Positions 10,770 to 22,754 of a stretch of DNA of 64,000 bases are shown piece after piece. The position numbers were made by a program, and so were the translations under genes. The notes under the pieces are model-generated. The model was not told where the DNA came from and did not search any database. It was given only the letters and a program-made list of their open reading frames with translations. The stretch comes from Cryptomeria japonica (taxonomy: Eukaryota > Streptophyta > Pinopsida > Cupressales > Cupressaceae): NCBI RefSeq assembly GCF_030272615.1, contig NC_081414.1, forward strand, positions 232,796,733-232,860,732, in the 5' to 3' direction. Each line of letters opens with the position of its first letter. Within the stretch, counting starts at the first letter, position 1.

Positions 10770-11266
10770 ATAAATAACAACATCAACACTCAAGTGGTAG
10801 TCATGACATCAGGTGAGGCCCCTTTATCCAAATACTTTAGAAAAGAATTAACTCCTTTTTCTAAGTCTTTGCATAGTATAATGTTGAGGTGGATACATGC
10901 TAATGTGTTGAAACTTCCTCCTATCAAGCCAATTGATACTTCTAAACCATTTCCACCCTAACATGATCCCAAAGCCTTTTGTAAATATCACTGTCAACCT
11001 GGCCATAATATTGAGAAATGTTATACATTAAGGAGTAAAATTCAAGACTTCATTGATAATAATACTATATTCGTATCAAGTGTGAATGACAAAGAAAACA
11101 ATTTTGTAGATCCTCCTAAAAAAAACCTCCAAATCTTCACCAATTATTTGCCTTCTCACTCTACCAATGTTGTTGAGTTTGAGTCTCTTTCCCTTTCTCT
11201 CGATGATCTTGGTATGGAGTCTAACAATATTGTGAATCTGATATATGGACAAACCTATACCTCCTA
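10770..11266 (+). pseudogene. gag C-terminus with zinc knuckle (element B)
   Basis: The frame reads through ...LPPIKPIDTSKPFPP, a stop at about 10961, then HDPKAFCKYHCQPGHNIEKC and YTLRSKIQDFID. The knuckle (C-KYH-x4-GH-x4-C) followed by a short helix is characteristic of Tat-lineage gag nucleocapsid. The N-terminal gag is missing because element C and its flanking loss occupy the upstream part. The frame closes with TAA at about 11264. Confidence 0.65.
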
Positions 11267-11299
11267 AATATCTATGCATTACTTTTAATCATAGGGAGA

Positions 11300-11913
11300 C
11301 TAATGTTGCACCTAATGGCCCATTATATATCACTACAAAGATAAAAGAAAAACTCTTATGATGGGTTCTCATTGATCCAATCTCTATGGTGAATGTGATC
11401 ACTGAAGAATATCTTTATATTTTACAATTATATGAAGTTAAATATAATAAATTGGATTTTGTGGTTAAGGTGTATGATGGTTTCTCTTGCCCCACTACTA
11501 GTTTTATTACTCTCCCAATTGAGGTTGGTACTAAGTTCTTAGATGTCACTTTTTCTATTATTCCTACACTGGGTCATTTTTGTGTGAAGTTGGGACATCC
11601 TTGGTTCTCTTCCATGAAAGCTATTCCTTCTACAATTAATAAATATTTAAAATTCCCTCATAATGGCACTATCATAACAATTAATCATAGCCCTTACCAT
11701 CCCACATCGAAGCATGACAATCTCAACCTTGATTTATTTTGGCCTCAACCTAAACCTCTTAAACCTCGAAGTGACATCCTTTTCTTATTTTATCAAAAGT
11801 GGGAAAATGAGATGATCGTGTCCTTGAGTAAGCCAAGAAATCCTATACATATGGATATTCCTCCTCATAATGTACCTAGTATTCTTCCTACTCCTTCTAT
11901 TCCTCCTATATAA
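11300..11913 (+). pseudogene. Retropepsin-like protease, active site degenerate (element B)
   Basis: The frame from about 11360 reads LIDPISMVNVITEEYL..., then a beta-rich segment, then LGHPWFSSMKAIPSTINKYL. This matches the Tat/Athila-type aspartic protease layout, with the usual DPGSS loop followed by VN(V/L)I and a C-terminal LGRPWL-type motif. Here the Gly after Asp-Pro is Ile and LGR is LGH, so activity is unlikely. A Pro-rich tail ends at 11911. No RT, RNase H or integrase follows before the LTR, so the element is gag-protease only. Confidence 0.6.
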
Positions 11914-13483
11914 GCCTCAATACTGCCTCCTACATATTACAAAGGAAAGAACTTGGCATCTTCAATGTCTCAACCTAGTAGGGTTTCTCTCGTTCCTCAT
12001 TTAAGAGATGGAAAGAAGCCTATATCCATTGATCCTCAACCTTTGCAAGTCTCTACTAAAACTAAAAGGAACCATTGTGTGAGAGAATGTCTATGAAGAA
12101 GTCGTGCCAAGTCTCCTGAGCTTGCTTCTCAGACCATTTCCTCCCCAAATACAACACAAAGTTGACTTGATTCCATTTGTCCAACATCCGCCTAAGCCTA
12201 GGGAGGAAGTTCAACTCAAATCACGAAGATTAAAAATGCTTAAGAAAAATGATGGTTCAAGTTTTTTTCATATTAGAGATCCTATTTTTATTAATTTAGA
12301 TAATGATATGGATGATTATGTTACTCATGCTAACAATGTTAATTTTAATGATTATGATGATATGTATGGGCCTATTTAAGTTAATCATGATTAATATCTT
12401 CACATTTTTCAAAAGTATTGACCCTAGCTCCTAGTGACAAACAAAGCGACTCATCATTAGAGCATGGTCCTTGTTTGGAACTTATAGTAACTCCATCTGT
12501 TGTGATCAAAGTGGCTCCTCTTACATATTTTCTACCATCCCTAAATGACGTTCAGTAAGATTGGGAGGTGGATGATTTTATTGACTATCTTCATTCATGA
12601 TGTAGATTCTCTTTTGTGTGTTTTCTTGTTTGTAATGTGTTTCCCCTATGATGTGTTGCTTGATATGTTTTGTGTTATGTTAGATTCTCTTTGGATGACC
12701 CTTGTTACTCCATTAGTGCAAGGTAATAAAGAGGTTGGATCTATTATGACATTCTTCTATTTGTATCTCCTTTCTTCTATATGTTGTCGCCTGTGTTGTC
12801 TACTTGAGGATGATGCAAAACATTGAGATCTCTTTTTGGTCTCTTCCATGTTGCCTCAAAAAGACCCTTGTGCTCTTCTTTCATTGTGTTTGTAGTTTCA
12901 CTAGCTTTGGGGGATGAGTTCAATTCAATATAAATATTATCGGTATACATTATTTATCATATGAGCATATTTACCTTGGAGTTAGTGGATACCTTATGTT
13001 CTTTTTCATATATGTTTTGTGACCATTATCCTTTGATTTGTCATTTCTTGGGGGCATCTCATTATGATAGTGTGCTTGTCTTTTGGATGAATTCTACCTT
13101 AAAGCAATTTCTCCAATAAGGCATTTGCAATCACTTTAACATGGGGGTATATACTCTGCTCAATGTTACACTTTTTGCACATACCATGACATGTTTTTGA
13201 TACTCAAGTTACTTTGCAAACTGATCCTTTTGCTTTGTAATTTGGTATTTTTCTTTCTTATGACTTATAGTAAGTAAATATTAATAGGATAGTAATGCCA
13301 TGTTCTCTCTCCTTCTCCTTTCTTATGTTGTCCCTTTTATCTTGATGAGTAGTGAGATCCTAAAGTCCCCAGGGGCTTAGTGTGTTTTGTCTCTTTGATA
13401 TCTTGGTAAAAGTTTTTCAATGCAACTTTATACTTTATTGTGAGTATGCTTAGTCTCATACTCATGCTAAAGTGGGGGCTGAA
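11914..13483 (+). other. 3' part of element B internal region, no intact gene
   Basis: An acidic linker-like frame (12104-12379, rich in Asp/Asn near its end) follows the protease. The remainder to the LTR is T-rich with no recognisable domain. A purine-rich AAAGTGGGGGCTGAA at about 13469-13483 is the polypurine tract directly before the LTR. Confidence 0.5.
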
Positions 13484-14658
13484 TGTAGCATCCTAAATTG
13501 TACTTGCTTACAATTTTTTCTCACCTAGGCCTCACTTTGGTGTTCCAACTTCTAATGCCTAATTGCAATACTGATTCTACTCACACCTCATTCCAATCTT
13601 GCATTTTTATCATTTGTCTAGTTCCCTCCCCATTCTAGAGTTTTGATTTTTTAGGACCAAGGTGTACCATGACCTGGTCCTCCTAATCAGACCCTAAATT
13701 GGGGCCTCACAATGGTCATCTCAAGTGAGTGAGACATTGATCCAATGTTGGCCTGTTCCAAAAATTCAATTTGTTTTTTGAGTAGATAGGTATAAAAGGA
13801 GGTCTACCTCTCTCATTTGAGACCTAATCAATGGCCTAATCAAAATCAAGACCTCAATTACACTCTAGAAAATTCAAGTGAGCAAGCAATCAGTCATTCA
13901 TCAAGCATTGGTTTAGCAGAAATGAAGTCAAGTTCAAGTATTGAAGATGGCATCCATAACCAATGTTTTATGAAGACACTCTACATGAAACCCTAAAACC
14001 TTTGTGTGAAGATCAAACAAAAATTCATTAAGGTATACATCATTGTTTCAAGCATTTACAACCTTTCACTCAAAAGGAAAGTATTTTATTTCTAGTCTTT
14101 TATTACATTTATCAATTCAATCTCATGGTTAATTCCAAAATCGGGGTTTGACCTAAGGAAAACTCCTATTCCTAACATCTTTCCCTCTCTTTCTATGTGC
14201 AAGAAATAGGTGCATGAGCTATACTTAGGGAATCTAGCAGTATCGATAGCGATGAATAGGTTTATCTTTTGACAATGAATTTTTTAGAGGACTAGGGAAA
14301 ATCTATGCTACCTAGTCTTGAAAAATCAGGTCGAACTTCTTAGAATAGGTTCTAAACATTTTCTTTTGACCAGATCTTAGTTGGTGGCTCCATGGGACAT
14401 ATGTAGCTTATTGTTTCTATTATTTTACTTCAATTATTCATGTTTTTACCCTAATTTCATAATTACATTTCAAATTTAACTAAGAAAGAGGATAATCAAT
14501 ACAAACCAGTTGAATCCAATCCGAATCTTAGACCTTTACCCATTTAGATTGAGCCTAGATCTATTGGGTTCAACCCTTTTTCAATGTAATGGTGTTAACT
14601 GGGTTATTTAGTGGATTTACTTGGTGAAACCCTAATTCCTAATTTTTCCTCCATTACA
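13484..14658 (+). repeat. 3' LTR of element B (1175 bp)
   Basis: Starts TGTAGCATCCTAAATTG right after the polypurine tract and ends CCATTACA. TATAAAAG at 13791-13798 is the probable core promoter. Its second part aligns with the 5' LTR (4240-5132), and its first bases match the LTRs of element C, so B and C are one family or close sister families. Confidence 0.8.
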
Positions 14659-14663
14659 CCAAG
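14659..14663. other. Target-site duplication, right copy (element B)
   Basis: CCAAG, matching 4191-4195, immediately after the LTR terminus. Confidence 0.5.
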
Positions 14664-15762
14664 CTACAACCAAACTTGTCAAATGTCACATGCATTCTAG
14701 AATTATTCAACTTGGATATTGAAAGTAAATTTATCACAAATATTGGAACATATAAAAAATTATCAAGAGTTTTAATCCTCCCATCACCAAATCAAAACTT
14801 TACCTTTCCTTTACACACAATATTCTTTGTGATTTTATCACCAAGGAATACCTCTCCCCCATCATATACTTTTTAAGAGGCAAACCACTCCTTGTGACAA
14901 TTCATGTAGTATAAGCAACCTGAATCAATAAGCCAAGGATCATTACTAACAGTGCTAGATAAAATAAACAAAGCATCAAAATCATCATCGAAGGACTTTT
15001 TGTGGAGGAAACAAAATTCTTTGTCCTAAATTTACACTCCTTTGCATGCCCTGTTTTACCACAATTCCAACAACTTTACTCTGTTCTTTTCGAGGGTTTC
15101 AGAAAGTTCTTTAGACTTATCCCTATTTTTATCCCCTTTACGCCCTTTCTCTTTAGACCTATCCTACACATACAAGGCATCTTGGGAGTCAAAATTCATA
15201 AACTTTCTCCTCATCTCCTCTGAAAGAAGTATGGAAATCATGATGTCCATCTTTGTCTTCGCATTACACTACTAATGACAACAATTCGGTCTTCCCAATA
15301 TTTAGGAAAAGAACAAAGAAACAAGATACACCTATCTTCATCTTCTAATTTAACATCTACTGATGAAAGAAGAATTATAACCATATTTGATGAATTTCAA
15401 TGGTCTGTCATTGAATCGCCATCTTTCATATTTAAAGAATATGCAACCTTCTTTTGAGATGTAATTATTGGATAAATTTTTAGTTTGATAGATATCACAT
15501 GTTTTCCTCCACAACTTGTATGCAAAGTCTTTTGTGGAGACATTAAAGAGGACAAAATTTGTAAGACACAACTAAATGGTTCCTCATGCCTTCTTGTCCA
15601 ACTTCTTTCAATATTAATCTATCATTGTAGATAGCTTTGTTTCTTGTGAAATTCACAACCACTTATATCTCCCTCTTCCAAGGGATCATCCATCGTTAGT
15701 TTCCACATCTTGTAGCCAGTGTCATTGAATTTCTCATTATCTTGGTGAGAAGTAGAGGCCAT
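14664..15762 (-). pseudogene. copia gag and protease relic (element D)
   Basis: Read on the minus strand from ATG 15762, MASTSHQDNEKFNDTGYKMW resembles the start of many copia gag proteins. Further on are a gag helix region (STKDFAYKLWRKTCDIYQTK, about 15530), a knuckle CWNCGKTGHAKEC with one residue missing before the last Cys (about 15060), and a copia protease start WLIDSGC (about 14935) followed by FGDGRIKTLDNFLYVP. Several stops and frame changes separate these parts. The relic is cut at 14663 by element B, so integrase and RT are absent here. Confidence 0.65.
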
Positions 15763-15807
15763 GGTGAGGATAAGGAAAAGTAGGTTAGAAAGATCAAATG
15801 CATGCAA

Positions 15808-16927
15808 TATAAAAGGACTCACAATAAATCATACAAACAACCTTGTTATACCTTCTTTCTTCACCTCCTTTGATTGAGTGGGATGTGGAATGTGCACCCA
15901 AGGATATCCACTTGATTTGCTCCTTAGGATTGAAGAATGTGGATTTCTCTCCACTACACAACAAGATGATAATATTGGATGATGGATGATGGTTTAGCTA
16001 TGGAAATATTTGGGCATAATATAGGTGCAATGGATGATTTTTAGACTCAAATGAACAACATGACAATGTAAAAGTGATGAATGAATTGAGAGGGGAGGAG
16101 ACTCCAATTTATAGATTGGAGGGACCCAAAATGGATGGCCAAGATTGAAGAGAAATGGAGGGCTAAGATTGAATGTGAGTGGGAGAGGATTTGAGAGGAC
16201 AAGTGGGAGATCCAAGAGATTTTCCATAAAGGCATTTCTTGTCTTCACACTTCTCAAGTACATGGAGAAGAGTTCCCTAAGCACCTTGGAAGGAGAATAA
16301 AGGAATTTTAAATTCCTTGGGAGAGGACAAAGGGAATTAAAAATTCCCAATGAATAAGGGGCATGGGAAGATTTAAGGGATTTTACATTCCTTGGATAAA
16401 CAAAAGTGGGTGACATTTATGGTTGCAGGATGAGATGGGAAAGCCATTTATGGCAAAGAGTTGACCCATCCCTAATCTTGATAATTAGGGATGTGCAAAT
16501 GATTAAGGGGAGTGATTAAGTGGGATAATGGAGGATTAGAATGAAAGTGGGCAAGTTAGGAGGATGAGACATAAGGAGAGAGAATGAGTGAAGGAATATA
16601 AAATTGAGGAAAAATGGTGATCATGGTTAGACTATAATTAATTAGGCCAAATGATGGTGATTAGAAGGGCGATTTTGTAGGAATCAAGGCATTAGTTAAA
16701 TAACTTAAATTAATTAACTAATTAGAATTATAAGGGAGTATTGGCTAAGGTTGAGGAATTGAAATAATTTTTAGAAGGATTAGATATAATTAATTATAAG
16801 GTCAAGGTGACAAAATTAATTAAATATGATTTAATTAATTTTGAGGACTGACACAATTAATGTAATTAATTATACAAAAAGGCTAAATTAATTAAATATT
16901 AATTTAATTTATTTTAGGCGTCCACAA
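15808..16927 (-). repeat. AT-rich LTR-like insertion in element D leader
   Basis: On the minus strand it begins TGTGGACGCC and continues through many TTAATTAA runs. A TATA-like CTATAAATTGGAG near 16105-16120 is followed by ordinary sequence. The start resembles the LTR-like sequence at 30812 (TGTAGACACTTAAA...). CATTTG occurs on both sides, but exact ends and the target duplication are unclear. The long minus-strand open frame 15994-16416 is not protein-like. Confidence 0.35.
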
Positions 16928-17043
16928 ATGTTTTATAATTATATTCTCAAATCTACAAAAGACCACAAAACAAGAGCTCACATTGTAGGAAAAAACCTTT
17001 AACACTTGAAGAGAAAGGCATCCCCCTCTAAAAAAAATAGTTA

Positions 17044-17055
17044 GCTCTAATACCA
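17044..17055 (-). other. copia primer-binding site (element D)
   Basis: The reverse complement reads TGGTATTAGAGC followed by TAA, the copia initiator-Met-tRNA site with C to T. It is three bases from the LTR end (CAACA). Confidence 0.75.
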
Positions 17056-17058
17056 AAT

Positions 17059-17833
17059 GTTGAAAACAAGGTGAAGAATATTGCAATATTAACTTATATT
17101 TGTGACATAAAATATTAAAAATAATATTTACCATATTTAAAATATGTATGTGATTGCACATTCAACTCAAATAGGAAAACTAGAAAACCATTAAGACAAT
17201 AAATTGATGTGTAGAAACCCTTTTGGGATAAAATATACACTGGGAAGAGGGAAAGTATGTTATTAATCTTCACAATGAGACATACAACAATACACTTCAC
17301 TACTCTCCACCTCAACAACATCTTGTTGCCTGCAAGAACTCAACATAACACTACTATCTCATGGCTCCTATTTGTATAAAATTGTGAGGGAAAACTATTG
17401 TGATATTACCAAAACAAGAGGCAAGAAATCACTTGCAAAAACCCACACCTAAAATAATGGACAACCAATAAATGTGATAATAAAATATTTTCAAATGGCT
17501 CCAACATGGGCAGCTAAGCCATAGCTACTCAACTCCTTTGCTTCTCAAATGCTTTGTAAATCCCTAATGGCTCTTCAGATCACCCAACTTGAGTGCCCAA
17601 CACATGACTCCTTAAAATTCCCAAAGTGGATGCCTAGGAGGTATATTTGCCCATTTTTACTTATTTTTCATCATCGACACATGATTACCTGAGCTTAAAT
17701 ATACAATTACAATTTGTCATATAATACAAATATTAAATGTTTTTTCTCTCATGTCCTTGAGAACACTTTCCAAGGAACATGGAGACACATGAATGACATG
17801 GGATTGTAAGGTTAATGTCACCTTATCCTAACA
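17059..17833 (-). repeat. 5' LTR of copia element D (~775 bp)
   Basis: On the minus strand it starts TGTTAGGATAAGG at 17833 and ends TTTTCAACA at 17059, next to the PBS. A TATA-like TTTATACAAATAGGAG lies near 17370, and a CCCAAAAGGGTTTC block (about 17215-17235) resembles the CCC...GGGTTTCC motif of other copia LTRs here. The far end is placed by the TGTT/AACA symmetry and is less certain than the PBS end. Confidence 0.5.
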
Positions 17834-20800
17834 TAAAATATGTAATTTATTCTAGTAGTTGGATGATAAAGTTTGACTAAGTAGAATGTACCAAAATGAC
17901 ATTTATAATATTGTATGATGGAGGCCAAACCATGTATGTGTATGACCTACATAAAAAATAGTAAATGAAAGTACTTTTTAAAATACTGTTGAAAAAATTA
18001 TGATGAAAATGGATGCTTTCTAAAGCAATTTGATGAAATGAAGTAGCTTATTTAAGATAATCACATTTGTTTTCTAAATTCTTCTACTTCAACTTTAGTA
18101 AATAAATCGAATGTTCATACGTAGACATCTTGTGTGGACACAATATTAAGGGATAAGAAAGGTAGTTGGATGACATGCATTGAGATATCATCTTCATCAT
18201 ATGTTTCTCCATTTGAATCTAGTGTTGCTTCATCCATGACTTCTATTAATTCCTTACGGTAGGTTCATATTAGTCTTCTTAATCCGCTTCATTGAGATAT
18301 CTACTTGCTAGATATTTCACATTTAGTTTTTTAGTCCCAATAGATATATGTCATCTTTAGATTTCATGAGGGTGCATTCAAAACCTCTTGTTCTTCCATT
18401 GATCACATCTTCTTCTATAGTGATAAATTATATATATGTTCATGATTTTACATATATGATTCAATCACCATTCATGTTGCACCCTTAAAAAAGTATTAGA
18501 TTCTCATTAGTCCAATTTTCTTGCCTATGGTGAGCACCATACATCCATTGCTACTATAGTTATATCTTGTATGGTACCCATTTCATCTAAGTATCAATAT
18601 TTGGTGCAATTGAGAATTGGCTTGGAGATCCTTCGACAACATTAAAAGGTTTCCTCTTTGTATTTGGATGTTTTTCTACATCTATTTGTTCTAATTTTAC
18701 ACTTCTTTTAATTATGGCTTGGACTCTTGATTTGATCGTGGCACATCTCATGATTCAAATGATAATATTTGAGTATCTTTCACAAAATCATATATTCTGA
18801 GTTTTCTTCCCTCACATTCCTTTCAAGAATGGTAAAATATCTAACATACAACTTTGGAGAAATGTTATCTTCAACATTCATGCTGTCAAGTATTTATCAT
18901 TGGAGGAAGAAACTAGATATTGGTGGGCTACATAGACTCTCTTCTTCTCTCTATTATGGAAGGGATTTTTTTGTCACATGGGGTTTTATCCTTCTTACTT
19001 CTTTGAGGGGGGTCACCCAGACCTTCTCTCTCCATCTTCTCTTAAGGGGATTTTCGTCCTATGTATTTTCTCTTCTTTTAAAAAATATCATCATTGTACA
19101 TGAGTGCCTTAAATGGTCTAATTGCCAAGACCAATTTTTTTTTGGTTTCTCATAAGTTATGCTTATTGGCTTGAGTATTGGTGTAATTTATTTACTTGAG
19201 GTCACATCTATCTTAATTAAACTCAATTAACTCACCTCCTAATTGGGAGTGATTAAGAGTTAACTCACATCTATTGGACTTGTCATCTCCTTGATTCATT
19301 GATCCAAGAGGCCTATATATTTATATGTTACTCTTAGTAACTTGTCTCCATAATATTGAATATTATAAATATTTATATATATTTTTCTACTTTTATGATT
19401 AGCTTATAAGATGTTTAACCTTTAGTACTCCTCTGTAAATGCTATCTTACTCCTATCATACCATAAATGCCTAGTGGCAATTTGCATCATATAAGAATTC
19501 TCGTGAAAATATCTAAGGGTGGTGCCCCATTCTATAAGGGGCTATTTTACAACACATTATAAATATTGCATTTTTATAAGGAAGGTAAGGTGTACAACAC
19601 CTAATTCTAAAAGGATCATCATCCACATCCATGTCATTTTAAATGTCATTGATATTTGTTTTTATGTTGATTAGTTGTTTACTTTAAGATGTAAGATTCA
19701 TAGCAAACCACATGCAAATCAAAGTGGGCAAAATTTTAAGGGATAAAGCTACAATTTTACCATTTCTCCCCATTTTTTATATCCACTTTGTACCTTTGTT
19801 TCTAATGCACAATAATTTCATGTACATATGACATATTTTTGTTTAAGAGTTAGCATCCCATTTATCTTATTATAAGTCCTTATTCCCAATTATGAAGAGC
19901 CAACCTTTAAAAATATTGTCTCATTTACCCTAGTTGTAATTTTGATCCTCAAATTTCTAAATTCAAAGTTGAACATGGACCCAAGTTGACTTGCCTCCAA
20001 CTAATCATTGACTTTCAACTCAACTGCAAAATATTCAATTTTACATGCTAGGGTTTTGTATATAAGGGCAAACCCATTTTTATTTTAGAACATATAACAT
20101 CATTGAAACATCACATTGTAGTATCATCCTCCACTTGGGTATTACAATAGCATTGCATCGTCTAATATTATAACAACAAATGGAGGCACCTAGGTTTTTG
20201 CTTGCATGTCTTCCAATTTTTTAGGCTTGACTAAGGAAATTTGTGGGACGCTAGTCACCTTCCTCTCCTAACACACATTCTACTTGTGCTTCTTAACACC
20301 ACCCTTTGTAGATATCAAGGGAGAATAAATCCTTCAAAATCCAATGTGAAAAAGCCAAGACCATACATTAAGTTTGGAAATGATTGAAATTGTAGTTTAA
20401 CCTATCATAACCATAGTTGTAGATTTAAACCTAAATAGACCCATGTCATTAATTATTCGATTAGAACTTTATAGTGTCAAGTCTAATAACAAAGATAATA
20501 ATTCAATCGTAGTATGCACATTACATCAAGTTACTCATTTGTTTCACTAAAGCTAAGTACTCTAATTTCTTTACTTTAAATATAATTTATTAAGTACTTC
20601 TTTATTACTTTTTCTAACGTTAACTTACTAGAAAAATAATTTTTATTTTCTATAGAGAAACTATTAAAATATAATAATAGTCTATTTAAAATCAAATTTA
20701 ATATATATTTTATTTAAAACTGTCATAGATTTAATATATATTTTACTATGGTGTTAAATATTTTTTGCGAAAATCTAATTGTTTCTCCAATCAAATCAGG

Positions 20801-20880
20801 AAAGAGGAAGAAAGACTTAGATTTAAGCCCTTCGCTTAAAGAGATCTAACTTATGGCTGCCTACAAACTACACCACACTA
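17834..20880. other. Degenerate intergenic DNA
   Basis: About 3 kb with no convincing protein, RNA or intact repeat. The 128-residue open frame at 18769-19155 is hydrophobic low-complexity sequence without a recognisable domain. A TATATAAGG-like box near 20060 suggests another decayed LTR. AT-rich runs dominate 20580-20770. Confidence 0.5.
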
Positions 20881-20901
20881 TCGTATACCCATAAAACTTC
20901 A

Positions 20902-21333
20902 TTGGTCTACACGTCGCCAAGTGATTCTACTGAACCTCTTACAAACATGCCATTATCTACACGAGGTGGGTGTAAACTAAGTTTCACAGAACAATTCCTC
21001 ATCAAATGCACAGGGAAAATGTTGTCAACTATCGCATCACCTTTATCCTGCTGTAATCTTCTCCACACATCTAACTTCTCCACAGTTAGAGTTGATAGTA
21101 AGCATGGAGCATTTACTCCAGCGATTTCTAAAACAAAAATTTATAGGAAGGCCACTAAATTACATGGAAGACAGACGGTTGATTGTGCTGCAAACACGAG
21201 CTCTACGAGGCCATTCGAGATAAGGAATGGCACCCAATTGGCAGGATTGCAATTTGTAGCAATGGCTGCATCCATGGCTATCCTGCTCTCATCTGACCCA
21301 GGTAATTGTAAAGCACTTAACTTTATTCCGTGA
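20902..21333 (+). CDS. Candidate first exon of a plastid-targeted protein
   Basis: The open frame contains an ATG at 21019 (MLSTIASPLSCCNLLHTSNF). A Ser/Thr/Lys-rich, acid-poor segment typical of chloroplast transit peptides follows, then a hydrophobic AMAASMAILLSS stretch and a Cys/Ala region, reminiscent of a bipartite thylakoid-lumen signal. Possible 5' splice sites are CCAG|GTAATT at 21303 and CC|GTGAGT near 21331, so the frame probably continues in a later exon. No matching exon was found downstream in this window, and a TRIM-like element lies at 22.1-22.8 kb. I do not recognise the protein. It may be a gene whose other exons lie beyond a long intron, or a fragment. Confidence 0.4.
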   Translation: MVYTSPSDSTEPLTNMPLSTRGGCKLSFTEQFLIKCTGKMLSTIASPLSCCNLLHTSNFSTVRVDSKHGAFTPAISKTKIYRKATKLHGRQTVDCAANTSSTRPFEIRNGTQLAGLQFVAMAASMAILLSSDPGNCKALNFIP

Positions 21334-22089
21334 GTTTCTATTTCAATTGTGTATAAGAAAACACTTGGTACTTCAATGCACTTAACTTTGCTGTTCGAGT
21401 CTGTACTTCAATTGGATGTTTGAAAGCATTTGTACTTCAGTGGTAGTTTTGTATGAGAATCAAATGCCAGATTAGATTCAAAGAATAGCGGAGAAGCAAA
21501 GGATACTAACATTCAAACATTTAGCTGGCCATCATCGGGACAGTTGTATTGATATTGTGGCAAATGAGATTGTGGGATATACTGAAAATGGGGTATATTA
21601 GTAATGTGCAACCTAGGCTAAACAGCGATGCATCCTCATCCTTTCGGTCCCCCATTTATGCACCTCCATTCTCTTGTCCATGCTATTTTATTCTGCACAT
21701 ATTGTTTACAGGAGTTTGAGGTACTTCCAGGTGCTTCATTTTCACTTGCCATTCTCCAAAATGGATTTCGGTGAACATTGGAACGTAAACTGCACACCTT
21801 AGTAAATTAGCTCATAGCCTCTGCGCGACATCACAAATGCAATTTTTTCTAACCAATTTGAAATGAGGCTTTGAGGTGGAAGTGCTCAGTTTGATGTATT
21901 TTTTCCAATCCAGTCATGGTCTGTTCTCCCACATTATATTGGCAATAAACCGTTTGGCACAAACTAAGCCTTCTGTTTTCTTAATGTGGGAATACAAGTG
22001 TGAGTTTGGCGAATTTTGACTACTCCTGAAATTTTCCTTGAGGTTGAAATGTAGGGCACAAAATTTTAACAGTTATAGTCCCTGCAGAA
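21334..22089. other. Possible intron or intergenic sequence
   Basis: Follows the candidate plastid exon. One 3' splice-like TTGTTTACAG|GAG occurs near 21711, but splicing to it from either donor gives a short unrecognisable peptide. Confidence 0.3.
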
Positions 22090-22252
22090 TATATTGGCTA
22101 AACCTCTACGGACATTCCTCCGTCATGCTGGCAAGCATGTTCCAAACTAGATGGTGGGGGCAACAGACACGTGTCTACAAGGGGGCTGATCTACGTTGGC
22201 ACTTTGGTGGGACGAAAACCCCACTCTTAACACCATTGGACACTATTCACCA
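22090..22252 (+). repeat. Inverted third LTR copy forming a foldback arm
   Basis: This segment is the reverse complement of about 22285-22446, with roughly 80% identity by eye (for example CCCACTCTTAACACC here versus GGTGTTAAGAGTGGG). It lacks the first ~35 bases and the end of the LTR. Transcription through it would give a long hairpin. Confidence 0.7.
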
Positions 22253-22255
22253 CCA

Positions 22256-22754
22256 CAAGGCAACCACTACCCCAAAAGCTTGGAGTAGTGGTGAATGGCG
22301 CCCACCGGTGTTAAGAGTGGGTTTTTCATCCCACCAGAGTGCCAGCATAGCCCCCTCATGGACACGTGGCTGTTGGCGCCACCATCTAGTTCAAGTATAC
22401 GCCCACTAGCATGATGAAGGAATGTTTGGCAAGGTTTAGCTAACATATTAGGTTTTCATTTAGTAGGGACATTACATGCCCACCACGCTTAGTAGGGCTC
22501 AACCTTGAGACCTCAGCTCTAATACCAAGCAAGGCAACCACTATGCCAAAAGCCCAGATTGGTGGTGAATGGTGCCCACCAGCATTAAGAGTGGGCTTTT
22601 GTCCCACCAAAGTGACAGCATTGACGAGCTCCCTCGTGGACACATGGTTGTTGGCCCCACCATCTGGTTTGAGTACATGCCCGCTAGCATGACAGAGGAA
22701 CATTTGCCAAGGTTTAGCCAACATACTAGGTTTTGGTCCAGCAGGGACATTACA
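22256..22754 (-). mobile_element. TRIM-like miniature LTR retrotransposon
   Basis: Two direct repeats of ~225 bp are oriented on the minus strand: 22530-22754 and 22256-22476, both starting TGTAATGTCCC and ending near GGTTGCCTTG. Between them only ~50 bp remain, beginning with the copia PBS TTGGTATTAGAGCT (reverse of 22515-22528). LTR, PBS, tiny non-coding interior and LTR is the definition of a TRIM. It encodes nothing and would need copia proteins in trans. Open frames 22038-22409, 22440-22757 and 22569-22778 are shadows of the repeat. Confidence 0.75.

Noticed and set aside
15994-16416. 140-aa minus-strand open frame
   Set aside because: Pro/Leu/Ser-rich translation of LTR-like promoter sequence with a TATA box inside; not protein-like.
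18769-19155. 128-aa plus-strand open frame
   Set aside because: Hydrophobic, low-complexity composition, no domain, no regulatory context; likely chance.
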